Shown here piece by piece: positions 24,827 to 36,529 of a stretch of DNA of 64,000 nucleotides. The notes under the pieces are model-generated. The model was not told the origin of the DNA and made no database searches. It worked only from the letters and a program-made list of their open reading frames with translations. The number at the start of each line of letters is the position of its first letter. Position 1 is the stretch's first letter. Source of the DNA: Leptolyngbya boryana PCC 6306 (GTDB lineage: Bacteria > Cyanobacteriota > Cyanobacteriia > Leptolyngbyales > Leptolyngbyaceae); NCBI RefSeq assembly GCF_000353285.1, contig NZ_KB731324.1, positions 2,188,577-2,252,576 on the forward strand, in the 5' to 3' direction. The position numbers were made by a program, and so were the translations under genes.

Positions 24827-26959
24827 ATGAAACTCTCTTTATTTGGCATCGCGTTTCTCTCTAGCGCGGCATGGATTTGTGTGTTTACGCAATCAAGCTA
24901 TGGTGCAGAAGCATCAGCTAAACCGAATCTGATTCCGTCTGCTATACCTCCTGATCAGTCTTTACCTGATACAGCAAGTTTAACCCCTGCTCATCTTCAA
25001 GACTTCCAAAAGCCGCTTACAGAGGCTCGTTTACTTCAATCAAACTCTGCAACGGTGAGCTTAGAGCGCAAGGCAACAGACATTGCACAACAAGAAGAAC
25101 CTCTAGACTCATCACCAGAAGAAGAAATTGTTGGGGTTGAAAAGCTACAAAAGCCAACTTCAACTCCGGTTTACACAATCGAAGCGGATGAAATTCGCCG
25201 TGAGAGTGCAGATAGTTTAGCTGAGATTTTACGCGGATTGCCTGGATTCGCGGTCAATGATGTCGGCTTTGGTGCAGATATTCACACTGGAACCTTTTAT
25301 CGTGGAGCTTCGATCAATCAATCTGTCTTCTTGCTCAATGGTAGACCGATCGGCACAAACGTCAATACCTATCATGGTGGCACCGATTTAAACTCAATTC
25401 CCACAGGTGCGATCGAGCGAGTTGAGCTATCGAGTGGAACGGCTGCAACCCTTTACGGTTCTGAATCAGTAGGGGGTGTCGTGAATGTTGTTACCAAGAA
25501 AGGAACGGGCATTCCGCAATTCAATGGCTTTGCTCAGTTGGGATCGTTTAGTTCCTCAAACTATCGAGGCAGCTATTCTGGTTCACTTGGAGCCGTTGAT
25601 TATCTATTCAGCTATCAGCGTTTCAAAGCAGAGAATGATTATCGTGTCCCGGTTGGAGCCGCAAATCGGGGGGCAGATGGGCGATTGTTCAATGGGGATT
25701 CGACTCAAGATAATTACTATGGCAATTTGAGTTTAGATCTCAATGATCGTAATTCGCTCAGTTTAGATGTTTCAACTGTTACGAGTCGGCGCGGTCTATT
25801 GTACTTTGGATTCCCATTGCAGCGCGATCGCTTAGACCACGATACTGTAAATCTCGGGTTGACCTGGAAAGCGCTTGTAGGGAATGGAGAAGACTCCACG
25901 CTCAACACAACCTTATCGTTTAATCAAGATTACTTTAGTACTTACGGACCGACACAAGCGGTTTTCTTTCGACGCGGCATTTTGAACTCTCGCAGTTTCA
26001 ATGCCAGAGTTGAACACGATTGGCAAACGAGCAAGACGAACAATCTACGTTGGGGCTTTGATCTACAAAATTCACAACTTAATGGAGAAGCTTTTAGTAC
26101 ACTGCCGCGACTAGCTCAATTAAATGGCGAGTTCGATCGCGATCGCTTTCAAGCTGCTTTGTTTGCCTTGAATACTTGGCAGATTACCAATAATTTCCAA
26201 GCAGAATTAGGTCTGCGCCAAAACTTTACGAGTGAATTTGGGAGTTATCTTAATCCGAGTGTTGGAGCGCGTTGGGCACTATCGCCCAATCTTGCCCTGC
26301 GGGGAAGTTGGGTCTCTGTGCATCGCAATCCAGGTCTGGATCAACTTTATGCGTTTGATACGGTGCATAATTGGTTGCCCAATCCGGATCTCAAGCCTGA
26401 AACCGGATCATCTTGGACGACTGGTTTTGATGTACAACTGGCTAAAAGTTTTACAACACAGGTTACTTATTTTGGGAGTCGGTTAAACGATCGTATCTCA
26501 GTTCAGTCCGGGCGATGGGCGAATATTGGGGTAGTCAATACGAATGGTATTGAGGCAGCTTTGCGCTGGCAGGTTTCTTCGCAGTGGTCTACCTTTGCAA
26601 ACTATACCTACACCGATGCAAAGATTGGTAGCGGTGTAGAACGAGGATTGCAATTGAGTACAGTTCCCTTCTCAGTGGCGCGATTTGGCATTGGTTATGC
26701 CTCAAACGGATGGGAGGTAAATCTATATGCGAACTACTTCAGCGGTGCACGTCGTGCTTTATTTACGCTAGCAAGTGATAGTCCCCGCGACTTTTCACCC
26801 TCCTGGTTCAGCTTTGATCTAGGTTTGCGAATTCCGGTTACTCGTGGGCTTGGACTGACTGTATTTCTCGAAAATCTTGCCGATCGTAGCTACGAAAAAG
26901 CCAATCGCATTTACCAACCTGGGTTGACTTATCGAGTGGGCTTGGTTTCAGATTTCTAG
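24827..26959 (+). CDS. TonB-dependent outer-membrane receptor
   Basis: Outer-membrane active transporter of 710 residues. A signal peptide (to about residue 27) is followed by a variable linker, a TonB-box-like EEEIVGVEKL near residue 100, a plug domain (SLAEILRGLPGFAVNDVG, NGRPIGTNVNT, IERVELSSGTAATLYGSESVGGVVNVVTKKG, residues about 120-220) and a 22-strand-type barrel ending in aromatic Phe (GLVSDF). The SLAEILRGLPGF plug is typical of siderophore, cobalamin or haem receptors; ligand unknown. No ABC or siderophore genes are adjacent, although an Fe(III) ABC system lies 9-11 kb away. Upstream sequence shows no recognisable cobalamin riboswitch. Confidence 0.92.
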   Translation: MKLSLFGIAFLSSAAWICVFTQSSYGAEASAKPNLIPSAIPPDQSLPDTASLTPAHLQDFQKPLTEARLLQSNSATVSLERKATDIAQQEEPLDSSPEEEIVGVEKLQKPTSTPVYTIEADEIRRESADSLAEILRGLPGFAVNDVGFGADIHTGTFYRGASINQSVFLLNGRPIGTNVNTYHGGTDLNSIPTGAIERVELSSGTAATLYGSESVGGVVNVVTKKGTGIPQFNGFAQLGSFSSSNYRGSYSGSLGAVDYLFSYQRFKAENDYRVPVGAANRGADGRLFNGDSTQDNYYGNLSLDLNDRNSLSLDVSTVTSRRGLLYFGFPLQRDRLDHDTVNLGLTWKALVGNGEDSTLNTTLSFNQDYFSTYGPTQAVFFRRGILNSRSFNARVEHDWQTSKTNNLRWGFDLQNSQLNGEAFSTLPRLAQLNGEFDRDRFQAALFALNTWQITNNFQAELGLRQNFTSEFGSYLNPSVGARWALSPNLALRGSWVSVHRNPGLDQLYAFDTVHNWLPNPDLKPETGSSWTTGFDVQLAKSFTTQVTYFGSRLNDRISVQSGRWANIGVVNTNGIEAALRWQVSSQWSTFANYTYTDAKIGSGVERGLQLSTVPFSVARFGIGYASNGWEVNLYANYFSGARRALFTLASDSPRDFSPSWFSFDLGLRIPVTRGLGLTVFLENLADRSYEKANRIYQPGLTYRVGLVSDF

Positions 26960-27014
26960 TGCTGATTCACCGTACTGCCCGTGATTAGAAACCACGGGCA
27001 AGATGATCAAACAA

Positions 27015-28493
27015 TTAGGGTAGATTAGTTTCGCCCATCAGATAGAGATCGCATTCTCTCGCCGCGCCACGACCTTCATTGAATGCCCAGACAACTAAAC
27101 TTTGTCCTCGACGGCAATCTCCGGCTGCAAACACCTTGGGAATACTGGTCGTGTATCTACCGTATTCGGATTTGATGTTACTACGGGCATCGCGATCGAG
27201 TCCCATTGCATCGAGTAAAGGTTGCTCAGGTCCTAAAAATCCCATTGCGAGTAGTACTAACTGAGCCGGAATGATTTTCTCAGTTCCCGGAATTTGCTTA
27301 GGAATGAACTGTCCTTGTTCATTGCGTTCCCATTGCACCTCGACCGTGTGAACTGCTTTGACATTGCCCTGCTCATCGCCTTCAAAGTGCGTTGCCGTTC
27401 TCAGATAAGCCCGAGGATCACCTCCGAATTTTGCGGCAGCTTCTTCTTGTCCATAGTCCATTTTGTAGACTTTTGGATATTCAGGCCAAGGATTGTTGGG
27501 AGCGCGTTCTTCGGGTGGTTGAGGTAAGATTTCGAGTTGGACAAGACCGTTACAGCCGTGTCGAATCGAAGTCCCAACACAGTCCGTTCCGGTGTCTCCT
27601 CCACCAATGATCACAACATCTTTGCCTTGAGCGGTAATCGCTGGCTCGGTTTGGTCTAGTACAGCTTGAGTGTTCGCGGTGAGAAAGTCCATTGCGAAGT
27701 GAATGCCTTTAAGTTGGCGACCTTCGATCGGTAAATCACGCGGTTTCGTCGCACCTGTGCAGAGTACAACTGCATCAAAATCTCTCAGCAAGTCTTCAGC
27801 AGGCAGATCTTTTCCGATTTCAGTATTGCAAACGAATTTCACACCTTCGGCTTCGAGGATGTTTAATCGCCGCATCACGACTTCTTGTTTGTCGAGCTTC
27901 ATGTTGGGAATGCCATACATGAGCAAGCCACCGGGACGATCAGCCCGTTCAAACACAGTTACCCAATGTCCGACTTTATTGAGCTGAGCCGCAGCAGAAA
28001 GTCCAGCAGGCCCAGATCCTACGATCGCAATTTTCTTACCTGTTCTTTTGGCAGGAGGTTCGGGCTTGATCCAGCCTTCGTTCCAGCCTTTTTCTGCGAT
28101 CGAGTATTCAATGTTCTTGATCGTGACGGGTGGATTGTGAATGCCGAGTACACACGACCCTTCACAAGGAGCAGGACAGACCCGCCCAGTGAATTCGGGG
28201 AAATTGTTGGTTTTATGTAAGCGATCGAGTGCTTCTTTCCAGAGTCCGCGATAGATCAAATCATTCCATTCAGGAATGAGATTGTTGATTGGGCAGCCGC
28301 TCGCCATGCCGCTAATTAAGGTTCCCGTATGGCAAAACGGAATGCCGCAATCCATACAGCGCGCGCCTTGAGTGCGAAGATTTTCCTCAGGCATGGAGAG
28401 GTGGAATTCGTCCCAATTGCGAATGCGATCGAGTGGTGCGAGTTCGGAAGGAAGTTCGCGCAGATATTCGATGAATCCAGTTGGTTTTCCCAT
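27015..28493 (-). CDS. gltD: Glutamate synthase small subunit
   Basis: NADPH-oxidising subunit of GOGAT, 492 residues. N-terminal Cys clusters [12 protein letters not shown] and [12 protein letters not shown] bind [4Fe-4S]; FAD-binding [10 protein letters not shown] and NADPH-binding GGGDTGTDC follow. It passes electrons to GltB for glutamate formation from glutamine and 2-oxoglutarate. It lies 106 bp downstream of gltB on the same strand, forming a gltBD operon; the gap contains a G-rich intergenic repeat. Confidence 0.97.
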   Translation of the reverse strand: MGKPTGFIEYLRELPSELAPLDRIRNWDEFHLSMPEENLRTQGARCMDCGIPFCHTGTLISGMASGCPINNLIPEWNDLIYRGLWKEALDRLHKTNNFPEFTGRVCPAPCEGSCVLGIHNPPVTIKNIEYSIAEKGWNEGWIKPEPPAKRTGKKIAIVGSGPAGLSAAAQLNKVGHWVTVFERADRPGGLLMYGIPNMKLDKQEVVMRRLNILEAEGVKFVCNTEIGKDLPAEDLLRDFDAVVLCTGATKPRDLPIEGRQLKGIHFAMDFLTANTQAVLDQTEPAITAQGKDVVIIGGGDTGTDCVGTSIRHGCNGLVQLEILPQPPEERAPNNPWPEYPKVYKMDYGQEEAAAKFGGDPRAYLRTATHFEGDEQGNVKAVHTVEVQWERNEQGQFIPKQIPGTEKIIPAQLVLLAMGFLGPEQPLLDAMGLDRDARSNIKSEYGRYTTSIPKVFAAGDCRRGQSLVVWAFNEGRGAARECDLYLMGETNLP

Positions 28494-28524
28494 AGGTTAA
28501 GAATGTTTTTTAGGTAAAGGGTTT

Positions 28525-28590
28525 GAGAAGGTGGGGAGTGGGGGAATGGGGAGAAGCAGAAACTTCTTTACTGCTGCCTAGCTCCCTATT
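28525..28590. repeat. G-rich intergenic repeat (gltB-gltD gap)
   Basis: The sequence GGTGGGGAGTGGGGGAATGG resembles, in inverted form, the CCCCATTCCCC/CCCCACTCCCC block at 61745-61814. Such short G/C-tract repeats are common in cyanobacterial intergenic DNA. Function unknown. Confidence 0.4.
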
Positions 28591-28599
28591 CCTCTATCT

Positions 28600-31500
28600 C
28601 TAACTTCCTCCTACACGGGCAACGTCGCGGGCATTTTCCTCAAACGCTGCTGTTAAAGCATCATCACCACTCAGGCCTGACTCTTCAGCTCGTCTTAGTG
28701 CTTGGAGTACTCGCTTGTAATCTTTTGGCATGACCTTCACAAACCGCGATCGCGCTTGCTCCCAGTTTTCCAGGATGTCTTTTGCCTTATGACTATGCGT
28801 GTAATTGGCGTGATTCTGGATCATCTGACGCACGATCGCAATGTCTTCGGGGTCTTCAAACGGCTCGATCGCAACCATCTGCATATTGCAACGGGTAGCA
28901 AAATCTCCGGCTTCATCATAGATATAAGCCGCTCCGCCGCTCATCCCTGCTGCAAAGTTCCGTCCAGTTGCTCCGAGAACTACGACAGTTCCGCCGGTCA
29001 TATACTCACAACCGTGATCGCCAACACCTTCGACAACGGTATTCACTCCAGAGTTGCGAACACAGAATCGCTCCCCAGCAATGCCATTGATATAGACTTC
29101 GCCTTTGGTTGCTCCATACATTGCAACGTTGCCGATGATGATGTTCTCAGATGGATCAAACGAAGAAACTGCCGGAGGATAAACAATCAGCTTCCCGCCA
29201 CTTAAACCCTTTCCGAGATAGTCATTGGCATCGCCTTCGAGTTCGAGGGTGACTCCTTTCGGCACAAATGCCCCAAAGCTCTGTCCCGCACTTCCTTGGA
29301 AATGGAGATGCACTGTATCTTCAGGCAAGCCATTCCAGTGTCGTTTTGTAATCTCATTGCCAAGAATTGTTCCGACCACGCGATTGACATTCCGAATCGG
29401 TAGCGTTGCTTTAACGGGTTTGCCTTCTTCGATCGCATCTTTACACAGATCGACTAGCACAGTTAAATCCAGCGACTTGTCTAAGCCGTGATCCTGCGGA
29501 ATCTGGCAATACAAGCCAACAGAGGGATCAACATCAGGCTGATACAGGATCTTGGAGAAATCTAGACCTTTTGCTTTCCAATGTTCGACTGCTTGTTTTG
29601 CTTCTAAGATATCTGTCCGTCCGACCATCTCATTCAAAGTGCGGAAACCGAGCTGTGCCATGATTTCGCGGACTTCTTGAGCAATGAACTTCATAAAGTT
29701 CACTGTGTTGTCCGGATCGCCGATAAAGCTCGCGCGCAATTGAGGATCTTGAGTCGCAATCCCAACCGGACAAGTGTTGAGATGGCAAACCCGCATCATA
29801 ATGCAGCCCAATGTGACGAGTGGAGCAGTTGCGAAGCCGAATTCTTCAGCACCCAGCAACGCTGCCATGACCACATCGCGTCCAGTTTTCATTTGTCCGT
29901 CAGCTTCGACAACAATGCGCGATCGCAAATTGTTTAACACTAACGTTTGATGAGTTTCAGCGAGTCCCAATTCCCAAGGTAAACCTGCATGTTTGATCGA
30001 AGTTTGGGGAGATGCGCCCGTTCCGCCATCGTAACCAGAGATCAAAACGACATCAGCATGAGCTTTGGAAACACCTGCTGCAATCGTTCCGACTCCCACT
30101 TCCGAAACGAGTTTGACACTGATGCGTGCGTCTCGGTTGGCGTTTTTCAAGTCGTGGATTAGTTCAGCTAAATCCTCGATCGAGTAAATGTCATGGTGCG
30201 GTGGTGGCGAAATCAAGCCGACTCCCGGAGTCGAATGTCGAACTTTCGCAATCCAAGGATACACTTTGCGTCCTGGAAGCTGTCCGCCTTCTCCAGGCTT
30301 TGCACCTTGAGCCATTTTGATCTGGATTTCTCTCGCCTGAGACAGGTAGAGACTGGTTACTCCAAACCGACCGGAAGCAACTTGCTTGATGGCGCTATTC
30401 TTAGAATCGCCTTGTTCATTGCTCCAAGTGTAACGATCTGGATCTTCGCCGCCCTCACCCGTATTGGATTTACCGCCGATGCGGTTCATGGCGATCGCTA
30501 ACGCTTCATGAGCTTCTTTCGAGATTGATCCGTAGCTCATTGCTCCAGTTTTGAAGCGTTTCATAATTGCTTCAATTGGTTCAACTTCTTCGAGTGGGAT
30601 GGGTTGGCGAGGCTTAAATTGCAACATGCCGCGCAAGGTAAAATGCTGCTGATTTTGCTCGTTGACTAACGCAGCATATTGCTTGAATAGCTCGTAATTT
30701 CCTTCTCGAACTGCTCTTTGCAGCGTGTGAATCGTTTGCGGGCTGAAAAGGTGAGCTTCACCTTCTTTACGCCATTGATATTCACCGCCGACTCCCAAAG
30801 TTTGTCCACTGGGTTGACGCTCTGAGAACGCTTGATGATGACGAAGCAGTGCCTCTTGGGTAATGACTTCGAGATCCACGCCTTCAATCCGAGAAGCAGT
30901 CCAGGTAAAGTAACGATCGACAACCGAACGGTTTAAACCAACTGCTTCAAAGATCTGTGCGCCTCGATAGCTCTGAATGGTTGAAATGCCAATCTTCGAC
31001 GCAACTTTGACCACGCCTTTGGTTGCTGATTTAATGTAGTTCTTGCAAGCCGTTGCATACTCTAGATTCGGGAGTAAGCCTTGAGCAATCATCGATTCGA
31101 TTGTCTCAAATGCTAAGTAAGGATTGATTGCGCCGCAACCATATCCAATCAGCATGGCAAAGTGATGAACTTCACGCGGTTCGCCCGATTCGAGTACTAA
31201 GCCAACTCTGGTTCTCGCACCCGTGCGGATCAAATGGTGATGTACACCAGCGACAGCAAGTAACGCCGGAATGGGAGCATTTTCAGCATCCACACTGCGA
31301 TCGCTCAGAATGATGAGATTGATTCCAGCTTCAATTGCTTGGTCGGCTTGAGTACAGAGATTGTCGATCGCGCTTTCTAAGCCTTTTACACCGGATTTGG
31401 GATCAAATACGATCGCAATTGTCGTCGATTTGAAGCCTTGCTCATCGACCTGTTTGAGTTTTGCCAAGTCCTCATTGCTGAGAATTGGGCTTTTTAGCTC

Positions 31501-33186
31501 AATCAAATGACAGCTTTCTGGCAAAGGTTTGAGCAGGTTTTTCTCAGCTCCAATTGTCGTTTCGGCTGAAGTGATGATCTCTTCTCGAATGGAATCGATC
31601 GGCGGATTGGTCACCTGAGCGAATAGCTGTTTGAAGTAGTCATACAGCAGCTTGGGTCGATCAGAGAGAACAGCTAAAGGCGTATCTGCACCCATTGCTC
31701 CCACAGCTTCAACGCCATCTCGCGCCATCGGAGTGATCAACAAGCGCAACTCTTCAAACGTATAGCCAAATGCTAATTGACGCTGAAGCACAGTATTGAG
31801 ATCAGACGAAGACGGAGGTGCATCTTTGAGATCAGCAAGGCTGACCATATGTTGATCAATCCAGTCTTGATATGGCTCAGCACTGGCAATTTGGTGCTTG
31901 ATTTCTTCATCCGCTACAATCCGACCTTGTTCCATATCAACGAGGAACATTCTTCCGGGCTGCAACCGACCTTTTTGAGCAATCCGCTCAGGCTCGATCG
32001 GTAAAACTCCGGCTTCAGATGCCATGATCACCAAATCATCTTTGGTGACATAGTACCGAGACGGACGCAAGCCATTGCGATCGAGAACAGCTCCCATCAT
32101 TCGACCGTCCGTAAATGCGATCGAAGCTGGCCCATCCCAAGGTTCCATCAAGCAAGAATGGTACTTATAAAATGCCTTGCGCTCAGGACTCATCGACTCA
32201 TGGGCTGTCCAAGGTTCCGGGATCATCATCATCACGGCATGAGGCAGCGATCGACCGGATAGTGTCAGCAATTCCAAAGCATTATCAAAAATCGTGGAAT
32301 CACTTCCGTCAATGTTAATAACAGGCTGTGCTTTTCTTAAATCGTCGCCAAATAAATCAGATTCAAACAAAGATTGCCGAGCGTGCATCCAGTTGATGTT
32401 GCCGCGCAGGGTATTAATTTCGCCATTGTGAGCGATATAGCGGTAAGGATGCGATCGCTCCCAACTCGGGAAGGTATTGGTACTAAAGCGAGAATGCACT
32501 AATCCCAAAGCACTTTGCAAATCGGGATCGCTCAAGTCAGGATAGTACTCTTTCACCTGCAAAGGCATCAACATGCCTTTATAAACCAAGGTGCGGCAAG
32601 AAAGACTAGCCGGATACCAGAACGGATCAATCCCAGTTTGGCGAATGGCACTATGCGATCGCTTCCGAATCACATACAGCTTCCGCTCAAATGCTAAATC
32701 ATCTGCTAAATCCGCCGAGCGTTGAATAAAGACTTGCTGCATAAAGGGTTCACTGGCTTTTGCCGTTTCCCCTAAGGTCGAATTGTCAGTTGGAACGTCT
32801 CGCCAGCCGAGAACTTTTTGTCCTTCCTCTGCCACGACTTGCTCAAATATCCGCCGCCCTGCTTCGCGCTGAGCACGATCGGGAGATGAATAAACCATCC
32901 CGACCCCGTACTGTCCAGCATCGGGCAAAGTAATGTTCAATGTCGCAGTCACTTTCTGAAAAAAGCCATGCGGAACCTGCATTAAAATGCCTGCCCCGTC
33001 TCCCGTGTTCGTCTCAGCTCCACATGCTCCCCGGTGCTCCAAATTCGCCAAAATCGTTAAGGCTTGCTGCACGATCGAGTGAGATGGTTGTCCTTTCATC
33101 TGCACAATGAACCCAACTCCACAGGCATCATGCTCGAACTGCGGATCATACAAACCTTGCTTCGCGGGCAGTCCGTATCTAGTCAT
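28600..33186 (-). CDS. gltB: Glutamate synthase large subunit
   Basis: Catalytic subunit of GOGAT, 1528 residues from ATG 33186; an in-frame start 12 codons earlier seems too long because the family starts about 20 residues before the nucleophile. The N-terminal amidotransferase domain opens at Cys22 in ACGVGFI after propeptide removal; the central domain, FMN-binding synthase domain ([12 protein letters not shown]...[33 protein letters not shown]) and [3Fe-4S] loop [15 protein letters not shown] follow, then the beta-helix C-terminal domain ([21 protein letters not shown]). Pairing with gltD suggests the NADPH-linked enzyme rather than the ferredoxin type. It completes GS-GOGAT with glnN. 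Confidence 0.97.
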   Translation of the reverse strand: MTRYGLPAKQGLYDPQFEHDACGVGFIVQMKGQPSHSIVQQALTILANLEHRGACGAETNTGDGAGILMQVPHGFFQKVTATLNITLPDAGQYGVGMVYSSPDRAQREAGRRIFEQVVAEEGQKVLGWRDVPTDNSTLGETAKASEPFMQQVFIQRSADLADDLAFERKLYVIRKRSHSAIRQTGIDPFWYPASLSCRTLVYKGMLMPLQVKEYYPDLSDPDLQSALGLVHSRFSTNTFPSWERSHPYRYIAHNGEINTLRGNINWMHARQSLFESDLFGDDLRKAQPVINIDGSDSTIFDNALELLTLSGRSLPHAVMMMIPEPWTAHESMSPERKAFYKYHSCLMEPWDGPASIAFTDGRMMGAVLDRNGLRPSRYYVTKDDLVIMASEAGVLPIEPERIAQKGRLQPGRMFLVDMEQGRIVADEEIKHQIASAEPYQDWIDQHMVSLADLKDAPPSSSDLNTVLQRQLAFGYTFEELRLLITPMARDGVEAVGAMGADTPLAVLSDRPKLLYDYFKQLFAQVTNPPIDSIREEIITSAETTIGAEKNLLKPLPESCHLIELKSPILSNEDLAKLKQVDEQGFKSTTIAIVFDPKSGVKGLESAIDNLCTQADQAIEAGINLIILSDRSVDAENAPIPALLAVAGVHHHLIRTGARTRVGLVLESGEPREVHHFAMLIGYGCGAINPYLAFETIESMIAQGLLPNLEYATACKNYIKSATKGVVKVASKIGISTIQSYRGAQIFEAVGLNRSVVDRYFTWTASRIEGVDLEVITQEALLRHHQAFSERQPSGQTLGVGGEYQWRKEGEAHLFSPQTIHTLQRAVREGNYELFKQYAALVNEQNQQHFTLRGMLQFKPRQPIPLEEVEPIEAIMKRFKTGAMSYGSISKEAHEALAIAMNRIGGKSNTGEGGEDPDRYTWSNEQGDSKNSAIKQVASGRFGVTSLYLSQAREIQIKMAQGAKPGEGGQLPGRKVYPWIAKVRHSTPGVGLISPPPHHDIYSIEDLAELIHDLKNANRDARISVKLVSEVGVGTIAAGVSKAHADVVLISGYDGGTGASPQTSIKHAGLPWELGLAETHQTLVLNNLRSRIVVEADGQMKTGRDVVMAALLGAEEFGFATAPLVTLGCIMMRVCHLNTCPVGIATQDPQLRASFIGDPDNTVNFMKFIAQEVREIMAQLGFRTLNEMVGRTDILEAKQAVEHWKAKGLDFSKILYQPDVDPSVGLYCQIPQDHGLDKSLDLTVLVDLCKDAIEEGKPVKATLPIRNVNRVVGTILGNEITKRHWNGLPEDTVHLHFQGSAGQSFGAFVPKGVTLELEGDANDYLGKGLSGGKLIVYPPAVSSFDPSENIIIGNVAMYGATKGEVYINGIAGERFCVRNSGVNTVVEGVGDHGCEYMTGGTVVVLGATGRNFAAGMSGGAAYIYDEAGDFATRCNMQMVAIEPFEDPEDIAIVRQMIQNHANYTHSHKAKDILENWEQARSRFVKVMPKDYKRVLQALRRAEESGLSGDDALTAAFEENARDVARVGGS

Positions 33187-33559
33187 TATCATTACCCTAA
33201 CAGTGGCAGAGAGAGTGTTCACTAGAGCTTCAATGAAGATATCTCTAGTACTTTTGAAATTCTCTAATACACTTCCGAGATCCCCTTCAGGTCTTAATAA
33301 AGATCTCAGATCTGTATCTCCAGAGCTTTCAATTCAGGATCTTCTATCTTGCGGCAGGTTGAATTTCTAGGGTTTAAAGTTGATAAAAATCAACAATTTT
33401 CCGGCAAATCTTGCGGCTTTGTAACATGATTCAACATCTTGCAGCGAATTTTCTGTCGAGAAAGTGCTAATTCGCTGGCATCAAACTCTTTCGCTTCCAT
33501 ATAAAAATAATATACAATAAATCGATAGGCTTACCGTACTTTAACAATTTAGGAGAAAA
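33187..33559. other. gltB/NIL-gene divergent intergenic region
   Basis: No gene seen. It contains a perfect 16-bp inverted repeat GTTGAT-AAAA-ATCAAC at 33379-33394, possibly an operator, and AGGAG ahead of the NIL-domain gene. I found no GTA-N8-TAC NtcA site here. Confidence 0.5.
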
Positions 33560-33838
33560 ATGATGTCTACGAGTACGAACATTGACCGGACGACTGAGCA
33601 GCGCATCCGCATCCGCATTCCCCGGCACTACCATCAAGAGCCTGTGATTTCGCAACTCGTCTCGCAGTATCAGTTAACAATCAATATTGCTGCGGCGATT
33701 TTGGGTGCGAATGCGAGTGGAGACGGCTGGTTTGATCTCGTTCTAAAGGGACATCACACCAATATTCAAGCGGCTTTGAGTTACTTGGATGAGTTGGATT
33801 TGGAGGTTTGGCAGGGTGAGGAATCAGACGGGTGGTAA
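33560..33838 (+). CDS. NIL-domain protein
   Basis: A 92-residue (91 if the second Met is used) small protein consisting of a single NIL domain, the ferredoxin-like ligand-binding fold otherwise seen at the C-terminus of methionine ABC ATPases: RIRIRIPRHYHQEPVISQLVSQYQLTINI, GANASGDGWFDLVLKG and IQAALSYLDELDLEVW. Standalone NIL proteins are common in cyanobacteria, some beside ferredoxin genes. It has a good AGGAG site 5 bases before the ATG. The role here is unknown, perhaps sensing a small amino-acid-like ligand. Confidence 0.85.
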   Translation: MMSTSTNIDRTTEQRIRIRIPRHYHQEPVISQLVSQYQLTINIAAAILGANASGDGWFDLVLKGHHTNIQAALSYLDELDLEVWQGEESDGW

Positions 33839-33880
33839 GCGCCGCGTTATACTCAATGTAAAGTTTTGTAAAAACAACTG

Positions 33881-34612
33881 ATGATGAGTAAGGCAGCGCT
33901 AGTTGTAGGGGCGAGTCAAGGAATTGGGCTGGAATTTGCCCGACAATTGCTCGATCGAGTGGATCGGGTTTATGCGACTTATCGCAGTCCTGATTGCGAT
34001 CTTTTTCAGCTTGATTCGCCTTCTCTAGAGCGGCTGCAACTTGATCTCACTGATGAGGCTCAGATCGAACGTACGATCGCCAAAATTAAGTCAGAAACGT
34101 CTGAATTGCACTACATCATCAACTGTGTGGGTGTATTGCACGATGGAGCGATGCAACCAGAGAAAAGCCTGCGACATCTCAATGGGGATCAGCTTCTCAA
34201 GTATTTTCAAATTAATAGTATTGGCGCGGTCTTGTTAGCCAAGCATGTGCAGCCGTTGTTGAAGCATCGCGATCGCTCCGTTTTGGCGACAATTTCGGCA
34301 AAAGTTGGCAGCATTGGAGACAATCAGCTTGGGGGCTGGTATGGTTACCGGGCTTCTAAAGCAGCGTTGAATATGTTCATGCGAACAACTGCGATCGAAT
34401 ATAAGCGGACTTGTCCGAATGCAATTGTGGTGAACCTGCATCCAGGGACAACGGATACAAGACTATCTAAGCCGTTTCAGAAGTCTGTGCCGCCAGAGAA
34501 ATTATTTTCGGTCGATCGTACCGTTCGGCAACTGCTCGACGTGATTGATCAACTGGAAAATCATCAGGGTGGCGAGTTTTTCTCCTGGGATGGGACACAG
34601 ATCCCTTGGTAA
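33881..34612 (+). CDS. Short-chain dehydrogenase/reductase, CsgA-like
   Basis: A 243-residue SDR: dinucleotide site VVGASQGIGLEFARQ (residues 8-22), INCVGVLHDG corresponding to the NNAG region, catalytic Ser in TISAKVGSIGDN, and YGYRASKAALN with the Tyr-x-x-x-Lys pair. The C-terminal NLHPGTTDTRLSKPF segment is typical of the C-factor (CsgA)-like subgroup. Substrate unknown. It begins 42 bp after the NIL gene on the same strand. Confidence 0.9.
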   Translation: MMSKAALVVGASQGIGLEFARQLLDRVDRVYATYRSPDCDLFQLDSPSLERLQLDLTDEAQIERTIAKIKSETSELHYIINCVGVLHDGAMQPEKSLRHLNGDQLLKYFQINSIGAVLLAKHVQPLLKHRDRSVLATISAKVGSIGDNQLGGWYGYRASKAALNMFMRTTAIEYKRTCPNAIVVNLHPGTTDTRLSKPFQKSVPPEKLFSVDRTVRQLLDVIDQLENHQGGEFFSWDGTQIPW

Positions 34613-34700
34613 AGTTTTTCAGCCTCAACCTGGAGAGTGGTGTGATTTAGGTGAATCCTAAATTAGACCTACTTGTCTATTAAGAGGTTGAGGAAAAGCA

Positions 34701-35378
34701 ATGAATCCGAATAAAGCTAGGGTGTTAATCTCGTTGGCATTGATGGTCGCAGGAGGTGTGGGCGCTTTAGTCGCACTGAATCAATCGCCGTCTGACATAT
34801 CATCTTTTCAGACTCCGCCTGCACAACCTGAACCCGTGGTTGTGCAAAAAGTTGCTCAAAAACCGATTCAGCAAGCTCCGCAGCAAAGTCGATCGCAAGA
34901 AATTGCCACTCAGCTTGATCAATCGATGGCCGGACAATTTTTGAAGCAACTGTCGGGTCAAGCGGATGCGAAAGTAGAAGCATCCAAAAGCGCGATCGGG
35001 AATTTTATCAAGCAGAAAACTGACGAGCAGCGGCAGTATGTGAAGCAAATTGTGATCGATGCTTTAGAAGAAACGGTTTCAGGGGAAGTCAAAAAACAGA
35101 CTGAATCGCTCAAAGCTGAATTCAAAGGCGTTCAACTTACCCCAGATCAGTCGGCTCAAATCCAGCAAGCTCGACGTGAAATGCAAGCTGAAATCGTCAA
35201 AGAACTGCAAGCCAATCCAGAATTGCTGAAACAGATCCAAACGGGCAAAGTCGATCAAACTTTATCGCAGCCGTTGAAAGACTATAGCCAGGTTGTGACC
35301 ACTGTTTTAACTCCGCAACAGCGAGCACAATGGCGCAAGAATTTCAATGCGCTGCACTCTCAAGCTGTGAATCCCTAG
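34701..35378 (+). CDS. Membrane-anchored helical periplasmic protein, 225 aa
   Basis: Unknown protein. One N-terminal hydrophobic helix (VLISLALMVAGGVGALVAL), either signal or anchor, is followed by a Pro/Gln-rich linker and a charged helical region with heptad-like stretches (about residues 60-225). The final segment VLTPQQRAQWRKNFNAL resembles the LTPEQR repeats of Spy/CpxP-like periplasmic chaperones, as does VQLTPDQSAQI at about 150. Its 3' end overlaps the convergent futC gene by 35 bp. Confidence 0.75.
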   Translation: MNPNKARVLISLALMVAGGVGALVALNQSPSDISSFQTPPAQPEPVVVQKVAQKPIQQAPQQSRSQEIATQLDQSMAGQFLKQLSGQADAKVEASKSAIGNFIKQKTDEQRQYVKQIVIDALEETVSGEVKKQTESLKAEFKGVQLTPDQSAQIQQARREMQAEIVKELQANPELLKQIQTGKVDQTLSQPLKDYSQVVTTVLTPQQRAQWRKNFNALHSQAVNP

Positions 35379-36438
35379 TCGGTTCAAACAATCGCACCCC
35401 AGATAAATTCACTTTGACGCGCACTCGTGTGCCAATGTCTAACGCAGGCTTCACAGCGCTCAGGACTTTCAGGCGAGTCCCTGAGCTAGTTTGAATACAG
35501 TATCGATGCTCACGCCCTAAAAATTGACGATCGACAATCACAATCGATCCCGCTGGAGCAGGTTCTAACTTAATGTCTTGCTGTCGAATCATCACATCAG
35601 CTTGATGGGCAAATTCTCCAGAATCTTCCACCATTAATGTTCCGATCGCAGTTTTCCAACCTGTACCACTATAAGTCGCAGGTAAGAAATTTCCTTGAGT
35701 CACAAATTCTGCAACGAACCGGGTTGCAGGCTCGTCGTAAAGCGTCTCAGGAGTTGCTAACTGTTCTAATTTGCCTTGATTCATCACGGCAACTCGATCC
35801 GAAATGGACAACGCTTCTTCCTGATCGTGCGTGACAAAAATTGCAGTTGTTCCAGTGGTTTTGAGAATGGTGCGAATTTCTTGTCGGAGATGCGATCGCA
35901 CTTGCACATCCAAGTTACTCAACGGCTCATCGAGCAGAATCAAAGCAGGCTGAGGCGCTAATGCTCGCGCTAATGCAACTCTTTGCTGTTGTCCACCGGA
36001 GAGTTCGTGCGGATAGCGTTTTTCTAACCCCGATAAGCCGACTTGCGCGATTGCAGCCGAGACCATTTCTTTTGCTTGCTGAGCGGGATAACCCGATCGC
36101 TTGCGTCGAGATTTTTTTAAGCCAAATCCCACATTTTCTGCCACATTCAAATGCGGAAACAGCGCATAGTCCTGAAAGACCATGCCAATATCTCGCTGTT
36201 CAGGAGCTTGCCAGTATTTCCCACCTGCAACTTGCTGACCTGACAATTCGATGGTTCCAGATTCAGGTCGCTCAAATCCTGCAATCAGTCTCAATAATGT
36301 AGTCTTTCCACAGCCCGATGCCCCTAGTAGGCTTAATAACTCACCTCTTCGCAGCTTTAGCGAAACGGCATCTACAACAGGCGTAGCGGAAAATCGCTTT
36401 GAAACCTGGTCTAATTGCAAAATGATCGAGTCAAGCAT
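35344..36438 (-). CDS. futC: Fe(III) ABC transporter ATP-binding protein
   Basis: ATPase of 364 residues: Walker A GASGCGKTT (39-47), Q-loop MVFQDYALFPHLNV, ABC signature LSGGQQQRVALARAL, Walker B LILLDEPLSNLD, switch His in VTHDQEEA, then a C-terminal TOBE domain. The layout matches the FbpC/FutC family of ferric iron importers. I use ATG 36438 rather than 36483 because the ABC domain starts directly there. It is divergent from the permease at 36530; a periplasmic FutA binding protein is not in this window. Confidence 0.87.
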   Translation of the reverse strand: MLDSIILQLDQVSKRFSATPVVDAVSLKLRRGELLSLLGASGCGKTTLLRLIAGFERPESGTIELSGQQVAGGKYWQAPEQRDIGMVFQDYALFPHLNVAENVGFGLKKSRRKRSGYPAQQAKEMVSAAIAQVGLSGLEKRYPHELSGGQQQRVALARALAPQPALILLDEPLSNLDVQVRSHLRQEIRTILKTTGTTAIFVTHDQEEALSISDRVAVMNQGKLEQLATPETLYDEPATRFVAEFVTQGNFLPATYSGTGWKTAIGTLMVEDSGEFAHQADVMIRQQDIKLEPAPAGSIVIVDRQFLGREHRYCIQTSSGTRLKVLSAVKPALDIGTRVRVKVNLSGVRLFEPTRDSQLESAAH

Positions 36439-36529
36439 TAGAGTTCTTATAGCGGCAAACTTATTGAGACTAATCATCAACAATTTTGAAGCCCTAGTAA
36501 AGTAGTTTTACAAGATTTCTTGAGAGCAT

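Noticed and set aside
36463-36481. Fur-box-like sequence ATTGAGACTAATCATCAAC between futC and futB
   Set aside because: Only about 11 of 19 positions match the classic Fur box; position is suggestive but the match is too weak to list as a site.
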